Source of the DNA: Dehalococcoidia bacterium
GTDB lineage: Bacteria; Chloroflexota; Dehalococcoidia; UBA3495
Length of the DNA stretch: 6,441 bases
Direction: 5' to 3'
NCBI GenBank assembly: GCA_028822675.1
Contig: JAPKDE010000149.1
Location: 1-6,441 of the forward strand
Each line of letters starts with the position of its first letter. Within the stretch, counting starts at the first letter, position 1. The translations under genes were made by a program, and so were the position numbers. A model generated the notes under the pieces. It ran no database searches. It worked only from the letters and a program-made list of their open reading frames with translations, and was not told where the DNA came from. This document shows positions 1 through 5,553 of this stretch, one piece after another.

Positions 1-879
1 GTTTTGCTCATCAATGTGTCGATTGATATTACCCTTCATGAATTCGGCAATCGTGAGGGCGGTGAACTGGCTGACCGCGCCACCGGACTTGAAGCTCCAG
101 GCCCGGGCTATGACATCTTTGGGGGCGACCAAATAGCCCATGCGCATGCCGGGGGCGATGATCTTGGAGAATGATCCCACGTAGATCACCCGACCGGTGT
201 CATCCAGGGAGTGGAACGAAGTGACGTCATCGCCTTCAAATCGCAGATCCGCGTAACAGTCATCTTCAAATACCGGGACGTTGTGCTTGCCGGTCACTTC
301 CAGCACCTGTTTGCGGCGTTCCAGGCTCATGGTCCAGCCCATGGGGTTCTGGAAAGCGGGGATGGTGTAGAGGTATTTGACGTTTTTGCCGGCGGCTTTC
401 TGCTCGGTGATGACCTTGTCTAGGTCTTCCGGAATTAGACCATCATCGTCGCATTTGACGCCAACGCAGTCTGCCCCGTAGCGGCGCAATTGGTTCAGGG
501 TTCCCAGATAGACGTACTCTTCAACCAGCACCACGTCGCCGGGGTTGGTTAGGGCTTGGATTACGATTCCGATGGCCTCACCGGAGCCGGAAGTTAACAC
601 CATGTCATCGGCGGTCACGGTCATGTTTCGCTCGCGACTCAACTTCTCAGCCACCAATTTTCTCAGTTCAGGGTCACCGGAGGGAGAGGAATAGTAGGCG
701 AGGTCTTTGCCCTCGCGCTCGAATCCGGTTCTGACTGCGTCAATCAATTCTTCTAAAGGCAGAGTCCCCGGGTCAGGGTAGGCCACTGCGAAGTCGTACT
801 TGGAATGGCGTACCGTGCCTGGACCGGCGTCCCTGGAATCGGCTGAAAATAAGTCGCCATAATTGAATTGATTGGCCAT
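1..879 (-). CDS. PLP-dependent aminotransferase, class I/II (LysN/ARO8-like), C-terminus cut off by window edge
   Basis: Cytoplasmic fold-type I pyridoxal-phosphate enzyme, expected to transfer an amino group between an amino acid and a 2-oxoacid. I translated 293 codons from ATG at 879, and the frame stays open to base 1. Visible motifs are YYSSPSGDPELR (about 62-73), TSGSGEAI (96-103, cofactor phosphate loop), FQNPMG (176-181, with the conserved Asn178), FEDDCYADLRF (204-214, with the Asp that contacts the pyridine nitrogen and Tyr209), and GSFSKIIAPGMRMGY (235-249), where Lys239 should form the Schiff base and Arg246 is conserved. Family members are about 400 residues, so roughly the last 100 lie outside the window. 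The start is supported by GAGGT about 6 nt upstream. The motifs resemble the 2-aminoadipate/aromatic (LysN, ARO8, MocR-domain) subgroup, but substrate cannot be assigned. It lies 47 bp downstream of the 111-residue gene on the same strand with no terminator between, so the two are probably co-transcribed. Confidence 0.93.
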   Translation of the reverse strand, partial: MANQFNYGDLFSADSRDAGPGTVRHSKYDFAVAYPDPGTLPLEELIDAVRTGFEREGKDLAYYSSPSGDPELRKLVAEKLSRERNMTVTADDMVLTSGSGEAIGIVIQALTNPGDVVLVEEYVYLGTLNQLRRYGADCVGVKCDDDGLIPEDLDKVITEQKAAGKNVKYLYTIPAFQNPMGWTMSLERRKQVLEVTGKHNVPVFEDDCYADLRFEGDDVTSFHSLDDTGRVIYVGSFSKIIAPGMRMGYLVAPKDVIARAWSFKSGGAVSQFTALTIAEFMKGNINRHIDEQN

Positions 880-926
880 GGTTTACCTCTTAAATGTTTC
901 CGTGCCCTGTTCTCGGGAATTCCCCG

Positions 927-1262
927 TTAGTACAGGTCTTCGTCGCTGAAGAATGGCTTTTCTGCGTCTGGGTTGGTCTGGCCAAGAATTCGGTCGGTGT
1001 TCAGCAGGCCGGCCCGGTTCCAGAGGACGAGTATAGCGCGGTCCAGCAGGTTCTGGGGTATGGCGATGCGGCGTCCGTGTTTAACAGTCAGCCACGCTCC
1101 GTGTCCAGCGGCGAAATACGCCTCCATGAACGGAGTTGGTTCCTGTTCTGCGGACGCAAATTCTAGGATGTCTGCGGGTGCATCTGCGCAGGTCATCTCC
1201 GGATTATCGACAGCCATCTGGATGTATTCGTCTTGGGATTCCCGCGTCATCGGTTCAGGCAT
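927..1262 (-). CDS. Hypothetical protein, 111 aa, acidic, unrecognised family
   Basis: I do not recognise a family. The frame looks coding: the residue mix is balanced, with an acidic N-terminal third (residues 1-45, many Asp/Glu), a more hydrophobic middle (about 46-90, including AYFAAGHGAWLTV and LLDRAILVLWNRAGLL) and an acidic tail ending FFSDEDLY. There is no signal peptide and no clear membrane helix, so it is probably a soluble cytoplasmic protein. It sits between the terminator of the upstream operon and the aminotransferase, on the same strand as both, and probably shares a transcript with the aminotransferase. The start is uncertain. ATG at 1262 has only a weak AGGT about 15 nt upstream, and in-frame ATGs at residues 5, 16 and 23 are alternatives. 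Longer open frames on the plus strand over this region (for example 973-1401) lack an SD and look like shadows, but they leave some doubt. Confidence 0.62.
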   Translation of the reverse strand: MPEPMTRESQDEYIQMAVDNPEMTCADAPADILEFASAEQEPTPFMEAYFAAGHGAWLTVKHGRRIAIPQNLLDRAILVLWNRAGLLNTDRILGQTNPDAEKPFFSDEDLY

Positions 1263-1349
1263 AAGTCAGTTATTGCTACCTGGATTTAAGGTTGGGGTAG
1301 GTGGGTTTATAAGATTAGGAACGGTGCTTGCTTGGGTTAAAAATTCCCT

Positions 1350-1389
1350 AAAAACAACCTTGGCGGAGACCTTTACGGCTCCGCCAAGG
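1350..1389 (-). terminator. Rho-independent terminator of the DUF1800-DUF1501-NHL operon
   Basis: A perfect 11-bp GC-rich stem (1358-1368 with 1379-1389, arm CCTTGGCGGAG) has a 10-nt loop. Read on the minus strand it is followed by a T-rich run TTGTTTTT (1357-1350). It lies about 60 bp past the stop of the propeller gene and before the 111-residue gene, so it separates two transcription units. On the plus strand the stem is not followed by a T run, so it should act only in the minus direction. Confidence 0.88.
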
Positions 1390-1450
1390 ATTGGTTGCTA
1401 ATTAATGATTCTTTTGAGTTGCCGACAGTCTAAACTGCCAGTCCCGAGAA

Positions 1451-2512
1451 TCAGAGATTGAGCTGGGGTATCAGGTAGCCAGACTGCTTCTTGTAGATCT
1501 GCACTCGGCTGCGCTGTGTGTCCGCGACCATGAGGCGGTTGTTGGCGCTGTCCCATTCCACGGCTGTGGGCTGGGCAAACGTCCATTCCGGCTCGGTGGA
1601 GCGAACTTCCCGGCGGCGCTTGGCATAGTCAGCGTTGGCGTCGACGGTCATCTGGGCCCACTGTGAAAGCTGCTGGGCATCACCGACCAAGGAAGTTAGG
1701 AATTGTCCTTCAGCGGTGAAGATGTGGACTCGGCCACGGTCCCAGGCATTCTTAGACCAGTCGCAAACGTAGATGTCGCCTTCGGAGTCTACGGCCACGT
1801 CGGTCGGGTTGGTTAGTTCTCCACGTTTGTTGCCGGGGCGGCCAATCTGGAGTTCAAATTTGCCGTCGGCTGAGAACTTCTGGACACGGTGGTTGCCAAA
1901 ATCGGCCACGTAAACTTTGCCATCATGGTCTACCGTGATACCCCAAGGGCCATCGAATTGTCCGTCACTGACACCCTGGCTCCCGAAGGAGCTGATGAAA
2001 GTGCCGTCGTTCTTGAACATCCGAACCTGATGGCTGCGGCTGTCCGAGACGTAGATGGTGCCATCGGCTGCGATCGCAATACCGGCAGCGCCGTTCGTCT
2101 CGCCGTCGCCGGCCTGAACGGTGTCAAAAGAGCGGACAAATTTGTCGTCTTTGTCGAATACTGTTACGCGGTTCAGCCATTCGTCACTGACGAACACTTC
2201 GCCGTTGCTGGAGGCGATACCAGCGGGCCAGATCATTTGGCCGTCGCCGTTGCCGTAGCGGCTGAATTCACCTAGGAATTCTTCTTCGCCCCAGTTGTCG
2301 CCAATAGTTACCTTGGATATGCGCTGGCCCACACCGGTGCGGTTCCAGCCAACGTTGCTGATGCTCTCGCTGCCGCGGTTGGTAATGTAGACAGTACCAT
2401 CATCGGCGAATGTCAGGGCGTTGGGCCAGTTGAAGCCCATTCCAGACTGTGAGCCGCGGCCAACGTTGTGGGTATAGTCGTAAGTGCGACCTGCCACTGT
2501 TTCCGTAAGCAT
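1451..2512 (-). CDS. NHL-repeat six-bladed beta-propeller protein
   Basis: 353-residue protein built almost wholly of NHL/SMP-30-like repeats. Recurrent units of the form P-x-G/D-I/V-A-V-D-x-x-G-x-I/V-Y-V-x-D-x-x-x-x-R-V-x-x-F are seen at about 27-71 (degenerate), 95-130, 141-177, 186-225, 234-277 and 312-342, which suggests six blades. The clearest unit is PWGITVDHDGKVYVADFGNH (189-208) followed by RVQKF. Such propellers usually bind proteins or other ligands, and some are hydrolases or lyases. No catalytic residues can be assigned here. There is no signal peptide: the protein starts MLTETVAGRT, and the frame upstream to the first in-frame stop (2639-2641) has no ATG, GTG or TTG. The start at 2512 is fixed by a strong SD, GGAGG at 2519-2523, 6 nt upstream. 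Third gene of the operon, 138 bp after the DUF1501 gene. A function linked to its partners is inferred from position only. Confidence 0.9.
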   Translation of the reverse strand: MLTETVAGRTYDYTHNVGRGSQSGMGFNWPNALTFADDGTVYITNRGSESISNVGWNRTGVGQRISKVTIGDNWGEEEFLGEFSRYGNGDGQMIWPAGIASSNGEVFVSDEWLNRVTVFDKDDKFVRSFDTVQAGDGETNGAAGIAIAADGTIYVSDSRSHQVRMFKNDGTFISSFGSQGVSDGQFDGPWGITVDHDGKVYVADFGNHRVQKFSADGKFELQIGRPGNKRGELTNPTDVAVDSEGDIYVCDWSKNAWDRGRVHIFTAEGQFLTSLVGDAQQLSQWAQMTVDANADYAKRRREVRSTEPEWTFAQPTAVEWDSANNRLMVADTQRSRVQIYKKQSGYLIPQLNL

Positions 2513-2518
2513 TAATTT

Positions 2519-2523
2519 CCTCC
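2519..2523 (-). promoter_or_regulatory. Shine-Dalgarno site of the NHL propeller gene
   Basis: GGAGG on the minus strand, 6 nt before ATG at 2512. This is a near-ideal site and it fixes the start in a frame that remains open, without a usual start codon, for over 120 bases upstream. Confidence 0.85.
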
Positions 2524-2545
2524 GTATATAAACACCCAGTGATGA

Positions 2546-2605
2546 CAGGATTTCTCCTGAATGATTACTGAGGCATCTGATTCCGGGCGGCGCATGCGCA
2601 GCCCG
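2546..2605 (-). other. Two small stem-loops in the 138-bp DUF1501-NHL spacer
   Basis: In mRNA sense (minus strand) the first is a GC hairpin: CGGGC (2605-2601) pairs with GCCCG (2588-2584) around a self-complementary GCGCATGCGC core (2590-2599). The second, nearer the NHL start, is CAGGA-GAAA-TCCTG (2559-2546), a 5-bp stem with a GNRA-type tetraloop. Neither is followed by a U run, so they are not intrinsic terminators. They could stabilise, process or partly attenuate the operon mRNA, which is an inference. No convincing promoter is visible in this spacer. Confidence 0.4.
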
Positions 2606-2650
2606 TTTATTGCTGAGATTACCAACCAGCCCAAAAGGCTAGCCGAACTT

Positions 2651-3781
2651 TTAGGCGAAGATGCCCAGCTTCTCGAAGCTGCCATCAACGATGGGCTTGC
2701 CGTCCAGACCCATCCAGTCTTCCACGATGGTGGTGTACAGGCCGCGGAAGTCGTAGTTAGGTACAACGTCGCCCTGTTCTAGGTCTTCGGCTTTCATGGA
2801 CGGGAACTCGCTGTATTGTCCGCCCTTGACGCCCTCACCGAACATGAAGGCTGCTCCACCAGCGCCGTGATCGGTTCCGGAACCATTGTCATGGGTCCGT
2901 CGTCCGAACTCGGTGAACATGAGGACGGAAACGTTGTCGCCCATGTCGTGCTCGCGAAGATCGTCCAAGAAGGCACTCAGGCCCTCGGAAACGTCCTTCC
3001 ACAGTTTGTCGGCCATGCCATTCTGGTTGGAATGGCTGTCGAAGCTACCGTGGTCAACGTAGAAGATTCGTGTGCCAAAGTTGGCCATGTGCACCTGGGC
3101 GATACCCTTCAGCTTTTTGGCTATGGAGGTGTCAGGGTACTCAACGGTGGAGGAGTACATACCAGGGGCTTTGTTCAGGATGTCAGCGCCTTCCAGGGTA
3201 TCCAGGCCGGTCTGGCCCAGGTAGTCCATTACTGCGCTGCTGCCGATGGCCGGCGAGTACATCCGGGCGAAGCGGTCCAAAATCTTGGAGCGCTGTTCCT
3301 GCTCGGTGATACCGGTGAGCAGTCCGTAGTTGTCTAGGTCATCAACTACCGCTACTGGAGTGCCGGGCAAAGCCAAGGCACGGAACAAGGAAGGGCCGAA
3401 GCTGACAGTAGTCAGAACGTTTTCCTTGGTCGGGTCCAGGTCGCGGGTGGCGCGGCCAAGCCAACCCTCAGTTCCCAACTGGATGGGCTCGCAAGTGTGC
3501 CAGATGTCCATCGAGCGGAAGTGAGAGCGAGGAGACTTGGGGTAACCGATGCCATGGATGATGGCCATGTCGCCCCGGTCATAGACATTCTTTAGAGGGC
3601 CCATCTCAGGGTGAAAACCAATCTTGTCATCAACCTTGATGATGCGATCGTCGGCAATACCGACTGTGGGGCGGGCGTCCCGGTAGATAGGGTCGGCGTA
3701 GGGAATAACTGTGTTCAGATAGTCATTGCCCCCCGACAACTGGAAAACTACCAGAACCGGGTCTTTCTTTGTACTAGTCAT
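2651..3781 (-). CDS. DUF1501 family protein (alkaline phosphatase/sulfatase-like fold), no Tat signal
   Basis: 376-residue member of DUF1501 (PF07394), a family of unknown reaction with an alkaline-phosphatase-superfamily fold. Hallmarks in order: QLSGGNDYLN (14-23) right at the N-terminus, the GIGYPKSPRSHFRSMDIWHT block (77-96), FDSHSNQ (247-253), and FTEFGRRTHDNGSGTDHGAG split over 289-308, whose Asp304-His305-Gly is the likely metal-site motif. A closing block NYDFRGLYTTIVEDWMGLDG (342-361) is also typical. Many relatives are longer and begin with a twin-arginine signal. This one starts about ten residues before the domain, and an in-frame TAA two codons upstream (3785-3787) rules out a longer N-terminus, so it should be cytoplasmic. 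The SD is GGAG within 3793-3797, about 11 nt before the ATG. It follows the DUF1800 gene by 38 bp, the usual pairing for these two families. Family assignment is secure; the activity is unknown. Confidence 0.94.
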   Translation of the reverse strand: MTSTKKDPVLVVFQLSGGNDYLNTVIPYADPIYRDARPTVGIADDRIIKVDDKIGFHPEMGPLKNVYDRGDMAIIHGIGYPKSPRSHFRSMDIWHTCEPIQLGTEGWLGRATRDLDPTKENVLTTVSFGPSLFRALALPGTPVAVVDDLDNYGLLTGITEQEQRSKILDRFARMYSPAIGSSAVMDYLGQTGLDTLEGADILNKAPGMYSSTVEYPDTSIAKKLKGIAQVHMANFGTRIFYVDHGSFDSHSNQNGMADKLWKDVSEGLSAFLDDLREHDMGDNVSVLMFTEFGRRTHDNGSGTDHGAGGAAFMFGEGVKGGQYSEFPSMKAEDLEQGDVVPNYDFRGLYTTIVEDWMGLDGKPIVDGSFEKLGIFA

Positions 3782-3792
3782 GTGTTAACTAT

Positions 3793-3797
3793 CTCCT
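3793..3797 (-). promoter_or_regulatory. Shine-Dalgarno site of the DUF1501 gene
   Basis: AGGAG on the minus strand, 11 nt before ATG at 3781. The spacing is slightly long. The in-frame stop at 3785-3787, between this site and the ATG, means no upstream start can be used in this frame. Confidence 0.7.
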
Positions 3798-3819
3798 GAT
3801 TTTGAGGCGTCCGAACGAT

Positions 3820-5223
3820 TTAGGCGTACTGGTATTCGCGCAGCGAAACAATCAGTTGCAGCAACTCGGATACGCGTACCGTGGATTTTTCGATATTTTC
3901 AGCTGAGTCCCATGAGAAGTCACCGGCTTCTCCGATGAAGCCTACCAACTCAACGTGGCTCTCAGGATTGACCACTAGAGGGCCCATCAGGTCCAGGCAG
4001 CCGTCAACGATGGCCTCAGGTGAGGTGTCACCCTTGGCAATTAGACGGTCAACCATGTTCCGGATGCCGGGGCGGGAAACGTCACCAACCAACTCGGCGG
4101 TGAAGTTGACGCGGCGCATCAGGGAGCCGCTGTTAATCCACTCAGCGCCGGTGTGCCAACCCTCAACGCTAGGCGGGTTCAGCAAGTCCTGGCCCATGTA
4201 GTTGGGCTGGCGGGACAGATCACCAATGCCAGGGGCGGGGAACTCGGCTCCGCCGACCATCCTGAGGGTACCAACCACCACTTCGGTGGGGTTCTTCAGG
4301 CGCTCGAAGCGGGAGTTCTTGAAGAAGTCAGAGTTGAACAGGACACGCAGGGCCGAGCGCATGTCGTAGTTGTTGTTTAGGAGAGTGTTGGCCAACAGGT
4401 CAACAGCTTCCGGGTCGCGGGGCGGGGTTACCGACCAAGCGGGAACCTGGGCCTCGTCAGCCACGAAGAAGTTGTAGAGGTGGCGGGCAATGAAGCCAGC
4501 GCAGGCGGGGTCATCAGTGATGAACTTGATGATGTCTTCGCCGTTATGGTTGCCGGTGTGACCCAAGAATGTCTTTTCGCTGTCGTCGTGGTCTTCGGCC
4601 TTGTAGTCGAAGAACCAGTCGTGACGGCCAATCGGGCCACGGGGTAGCTTGGGCTCAATGGTCCAACCGGTGAAGGCGCGGGAGCAGTCCCGTACATCGT
4701 CTTCTGTGTAGTTGCCTACGCCCATGCTGAAGAGTTCCAGCAGTTCACGGCCCCAGTTCTCGTTGACCGCATCGGCATGGTTGTCGTTGTTGTCCAGCCA
4801 GTAAATCATGGCTGGGTCTTTGGCCATTGCAAGGAGCAGTTCGCGGAAATCACCCATTCCCTGGTTACGGAACTTGACGATCATGTCCATTACATCGTCG
4901 TAGTGGTCAACCTTGGAAACGCCGGTGGCAAAGATTCCATGCCAGAAAAGGGACATCTTCTCTTCCAGGGGGCGCTTGGTGTTTACCAAGTCATGCAACC
5001 ACTCGGCTGCACCCATGCCGGGAAGGGTGCCGGGACGCCAGGTCCAAGGGTGGAAGCGCTGCATTTCGTTACGGTCCAGTTCTTCATGCTCTTCTGAGCT
5101 TAGAAGTTCTTCAACCGTGGCTTCGTAGCCCTTTGCTACACGAGCTTCTAGCTCGTCACGGGTGGCGCCAAATCCAGCGCGGCGCATAAGGTGGGCCATT
5201 AAGGCGATATCTTGGTCACTCAT
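3820..5223 (-). CDS. DUF1800 family protein, no signal peptide
   Basis: 467-residue member of DUF1800 (PF08811), a family of unknown biochemical function often encoded next to DUF1501. Motifs in order: HLMRRAGFGAT (11-21), PLEEKMSLFWHGIFATGVSK (85-104), NENWGRELLELFSMGVGNYT (154-173), the AFTGW motif (183-187), GHTGNHNGEDII (221-232) and LLNPPSVEGWHTGAEWINSG (347-366). The C-terminus LREYQYA matches the usual family ending (S/R-P/E-EYQ). Length is normal for a domain-only member. Many relatives carry an N-terminal export signal. Here the domain begins at once, and the frame upstream reaches a TAA (5248-5250) after eight codons with no start codon. The SD GAGAGGAG (5235-5228) is well placed. 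First gene of a three-gene minus-strand operon, behind a TTGACA/TAAGAT promoter. Family assignment is firm, role unknown. Confidence 0.94.
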   Translation of the reverse strand: MSDQDIALMAHLMRRAGFGATRDELEARVAKGYEATVEELLSSEEHEELDRNEMQRFHPWTWRPGTLPGMGAAEWLHDLVNTKRPLEEKMSLFWHGIFATGVSKVDHYDDVMDMIVKFRNQGMGDFRELLLAMAKDPAMIYWLDNNDNHADAVNENWGRELLELFSMGVGNYTEDDVRDCSRAFTGWTIEPKLPRGPIGRHDWFFDYKAEDHDDSEKTFLGHTGNHNGEDIIKFITDDPACAGFIARHLYNFFVADEAQVPAWSVTPPRDPEAVDLLANTLLNNNYDMRSALRVLFNSDFFKNSRFERLKNPTEVVVGTLRMVGGAEFPAPGIGDLSRQPNYMGQDLLNPPSVEGWHTGAEWINSGSLMRRVNFTAELVGDVSRPGIRNMVDRLIAKGDTSPEAIVDGCLDLMGPLVVNPESHVELVGFIGEAGDFSWDSAENIEKSTVRVSELLQLIVSLREYQYA

Positions 5224-5227
5224 ATTG

Positions 5228-5235
5228 CTCCTCTC
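5228..5235 (-). promoter_or_regulatory. Shine-Dalgarno site of the DUF1800 gene
   Basis: GAGAGGAG on the minus strand, ending 4 nt before ATG at 5223. The strong SD and the lack of any other in-frame start before the upstream stop at 5248-5250 fix the translation start. Confidence 0.8.
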
Positions 5236-5328
5236 ATTCGGTGATGCTTAATATTTTCAAACATACCGGAATAATATCCATGGTGCGGGTAATTTCAGGC
5301 ACATATCTGCCCATGATTCTAATAACGT

Positions 5329-5358
5329 ATCTTAGTGGTGGTTTGAATTCATTGTCAA
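5329..5358 (-). promoter_or_regulatory. Sigma70-type promoter of the DUF1800-DUF1501-NHL operon
   Basis: On the minus strand, a consensus -35 TTGACA (5358-5353), an 18-bp spacer and a -10 TAAGAT (5334-5329, four of six matching TATAAT). Transcription would start near 5322 and leave a leader of roughly 100 nt before the DUF1800 ATG. Prediction from sequence alone; the -35 is strong, the -10 moderate. Confidence 0.6.
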
Positions 5359-5422
5359 TAACTAACAAATAATCATTTTGCTTTAGGCTTTAAATACTTT
5401 TAGGCCAATATTGAGTCTGGAT

Positions 5423-5448
5423 ACCCCGAAGGGTTAGACTTTCAACCC
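5423..5448 (+). promoter_or_regulatory. Possible alternative hairpins in the SDR leader
   Basis: The segment GGGTT (5431-5435) can pair either upstream with ACCC (5423-5426, tetraloop CGAA, 4 bp) or downstream with AACCC (5444-5448, 8-nt loop, 5 bp). The two structures exclude each other. If the SDR transcript begins upstream of this point, they could form a simple RNA switch. Stems are short, so chance is a real alternative. Confidence 0.25.
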
Positions 5449-5507
5449 AACGAATCATCAATAGTATGCCGACGCAAGCGCCAATAATGCACCAAGAGAG
5501 GGCAGAA

Positions 5508-5540
5508 ATGCGACTAGCGAGAGGTTTTATATTCAAATAA
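5508..5540 (+). CDS. Short upstream ORF (10 aa, MRLARGFIFK) before the SDR gene
   Basis: ATG at 5508 is preceded by GAGAGGG at good spacing and is read for ten codons to TAA at 5538-5540. The SDR's own SD (GGAGG, 5541-5545) starts at the very next base. Its first three codons mirror those of the SDR because both lie in the direct repeat. A ribosome finishing this ORF would stop next to the SDR start, so translational coupling or competition is plausible. Equally it may be a non-functional by-product of the duplication. No run of regulatory codons typical of amino-acid attenuators is present. Confidence 0.4.
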   Translation: MRLARGFIFK

Positions 5541-5545
5541 GGAGG
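5541..5545 (+). promoter_or_regulatory. Shine-Dalgarno site of the SDR gene
   Basis: GGAGG followed by further G residues, 8 nt before ATG at 5554. It is the stronger of two near-identical initiation sites and directly abuts the stop codon of the short upstream ORF. Confidence 0.85.
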
Positions 5546-5553
5546 GGGCAGAA

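Larger units (their letters stand above)
5224..5553. other. Divergent intergenic region between the DUF1800 operon and the SDR gene (330 bp)
   Basis: This AT-rich stretch holds control signals for both directions. It contains the minus-strand promoter (5329-5358), an approximately 100-nt leader for the DUF1800 mRNA, a short repeat of TTTAGGC at 5382-5388 and 5399-5405, overlapping hairpins (5423-5448), and a duplicated SD/start before the SDR. No convincing plus-strand promoter could be fixed; the best guesses (for example TAGTAT at 5462-5467) lack a good -35. I see no tRNA, small RNA gene or riboswitch core I can name. Confidence 0.7.

Noticed and set aside
915..924. GGGAATTCCC perfect palindrome between the 111-residue gene and the aminotransferase gene
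   Set aside because: It is only 10 bp with no loop and no second copy. There is no reason to call it an operator.
973..1401. 142-residue plus-strand open frame opposite the 111-residue gene
   Set aside because: It runs through the terminator hairpin at 1358-1389, lacks an SD, and its composition (Ser/Arg-rich) looks like a shadow. The minus-strand frame reads as a more natural protein.
2525..2530. TATATA on the minus strand just before the NHL gene as a possible -10
   Set aside because: Transcription would start at or beyond the SD, and there is no -35 at the right distance.
2512..2766. 84-residue minus-strand frame overlapping the DUF1501 C-terminus and joining the NHL start by TAATG
   Set aside because: The overlap with the propeller ATG is tempting as translational coupling, but most of the frame is a shifted reading of the DUF1501 gene and has no SD or recognisable composition.
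2816..3337. 173-residue plus-strand frame inside the DUF1501 gene
   Set aside because: It lies wholly opposite a confidently identified DUF1501 coding sequence whose conserved motifs fall in that region; no SD and no family features.
5462..5467. TAGTAT as a plus-strand -10 for the SDR
   Set aside because: The matching -35 position (TTTCAA, 16-bp spacer) agrees poorly with consensus, so no SDR promoter is called.
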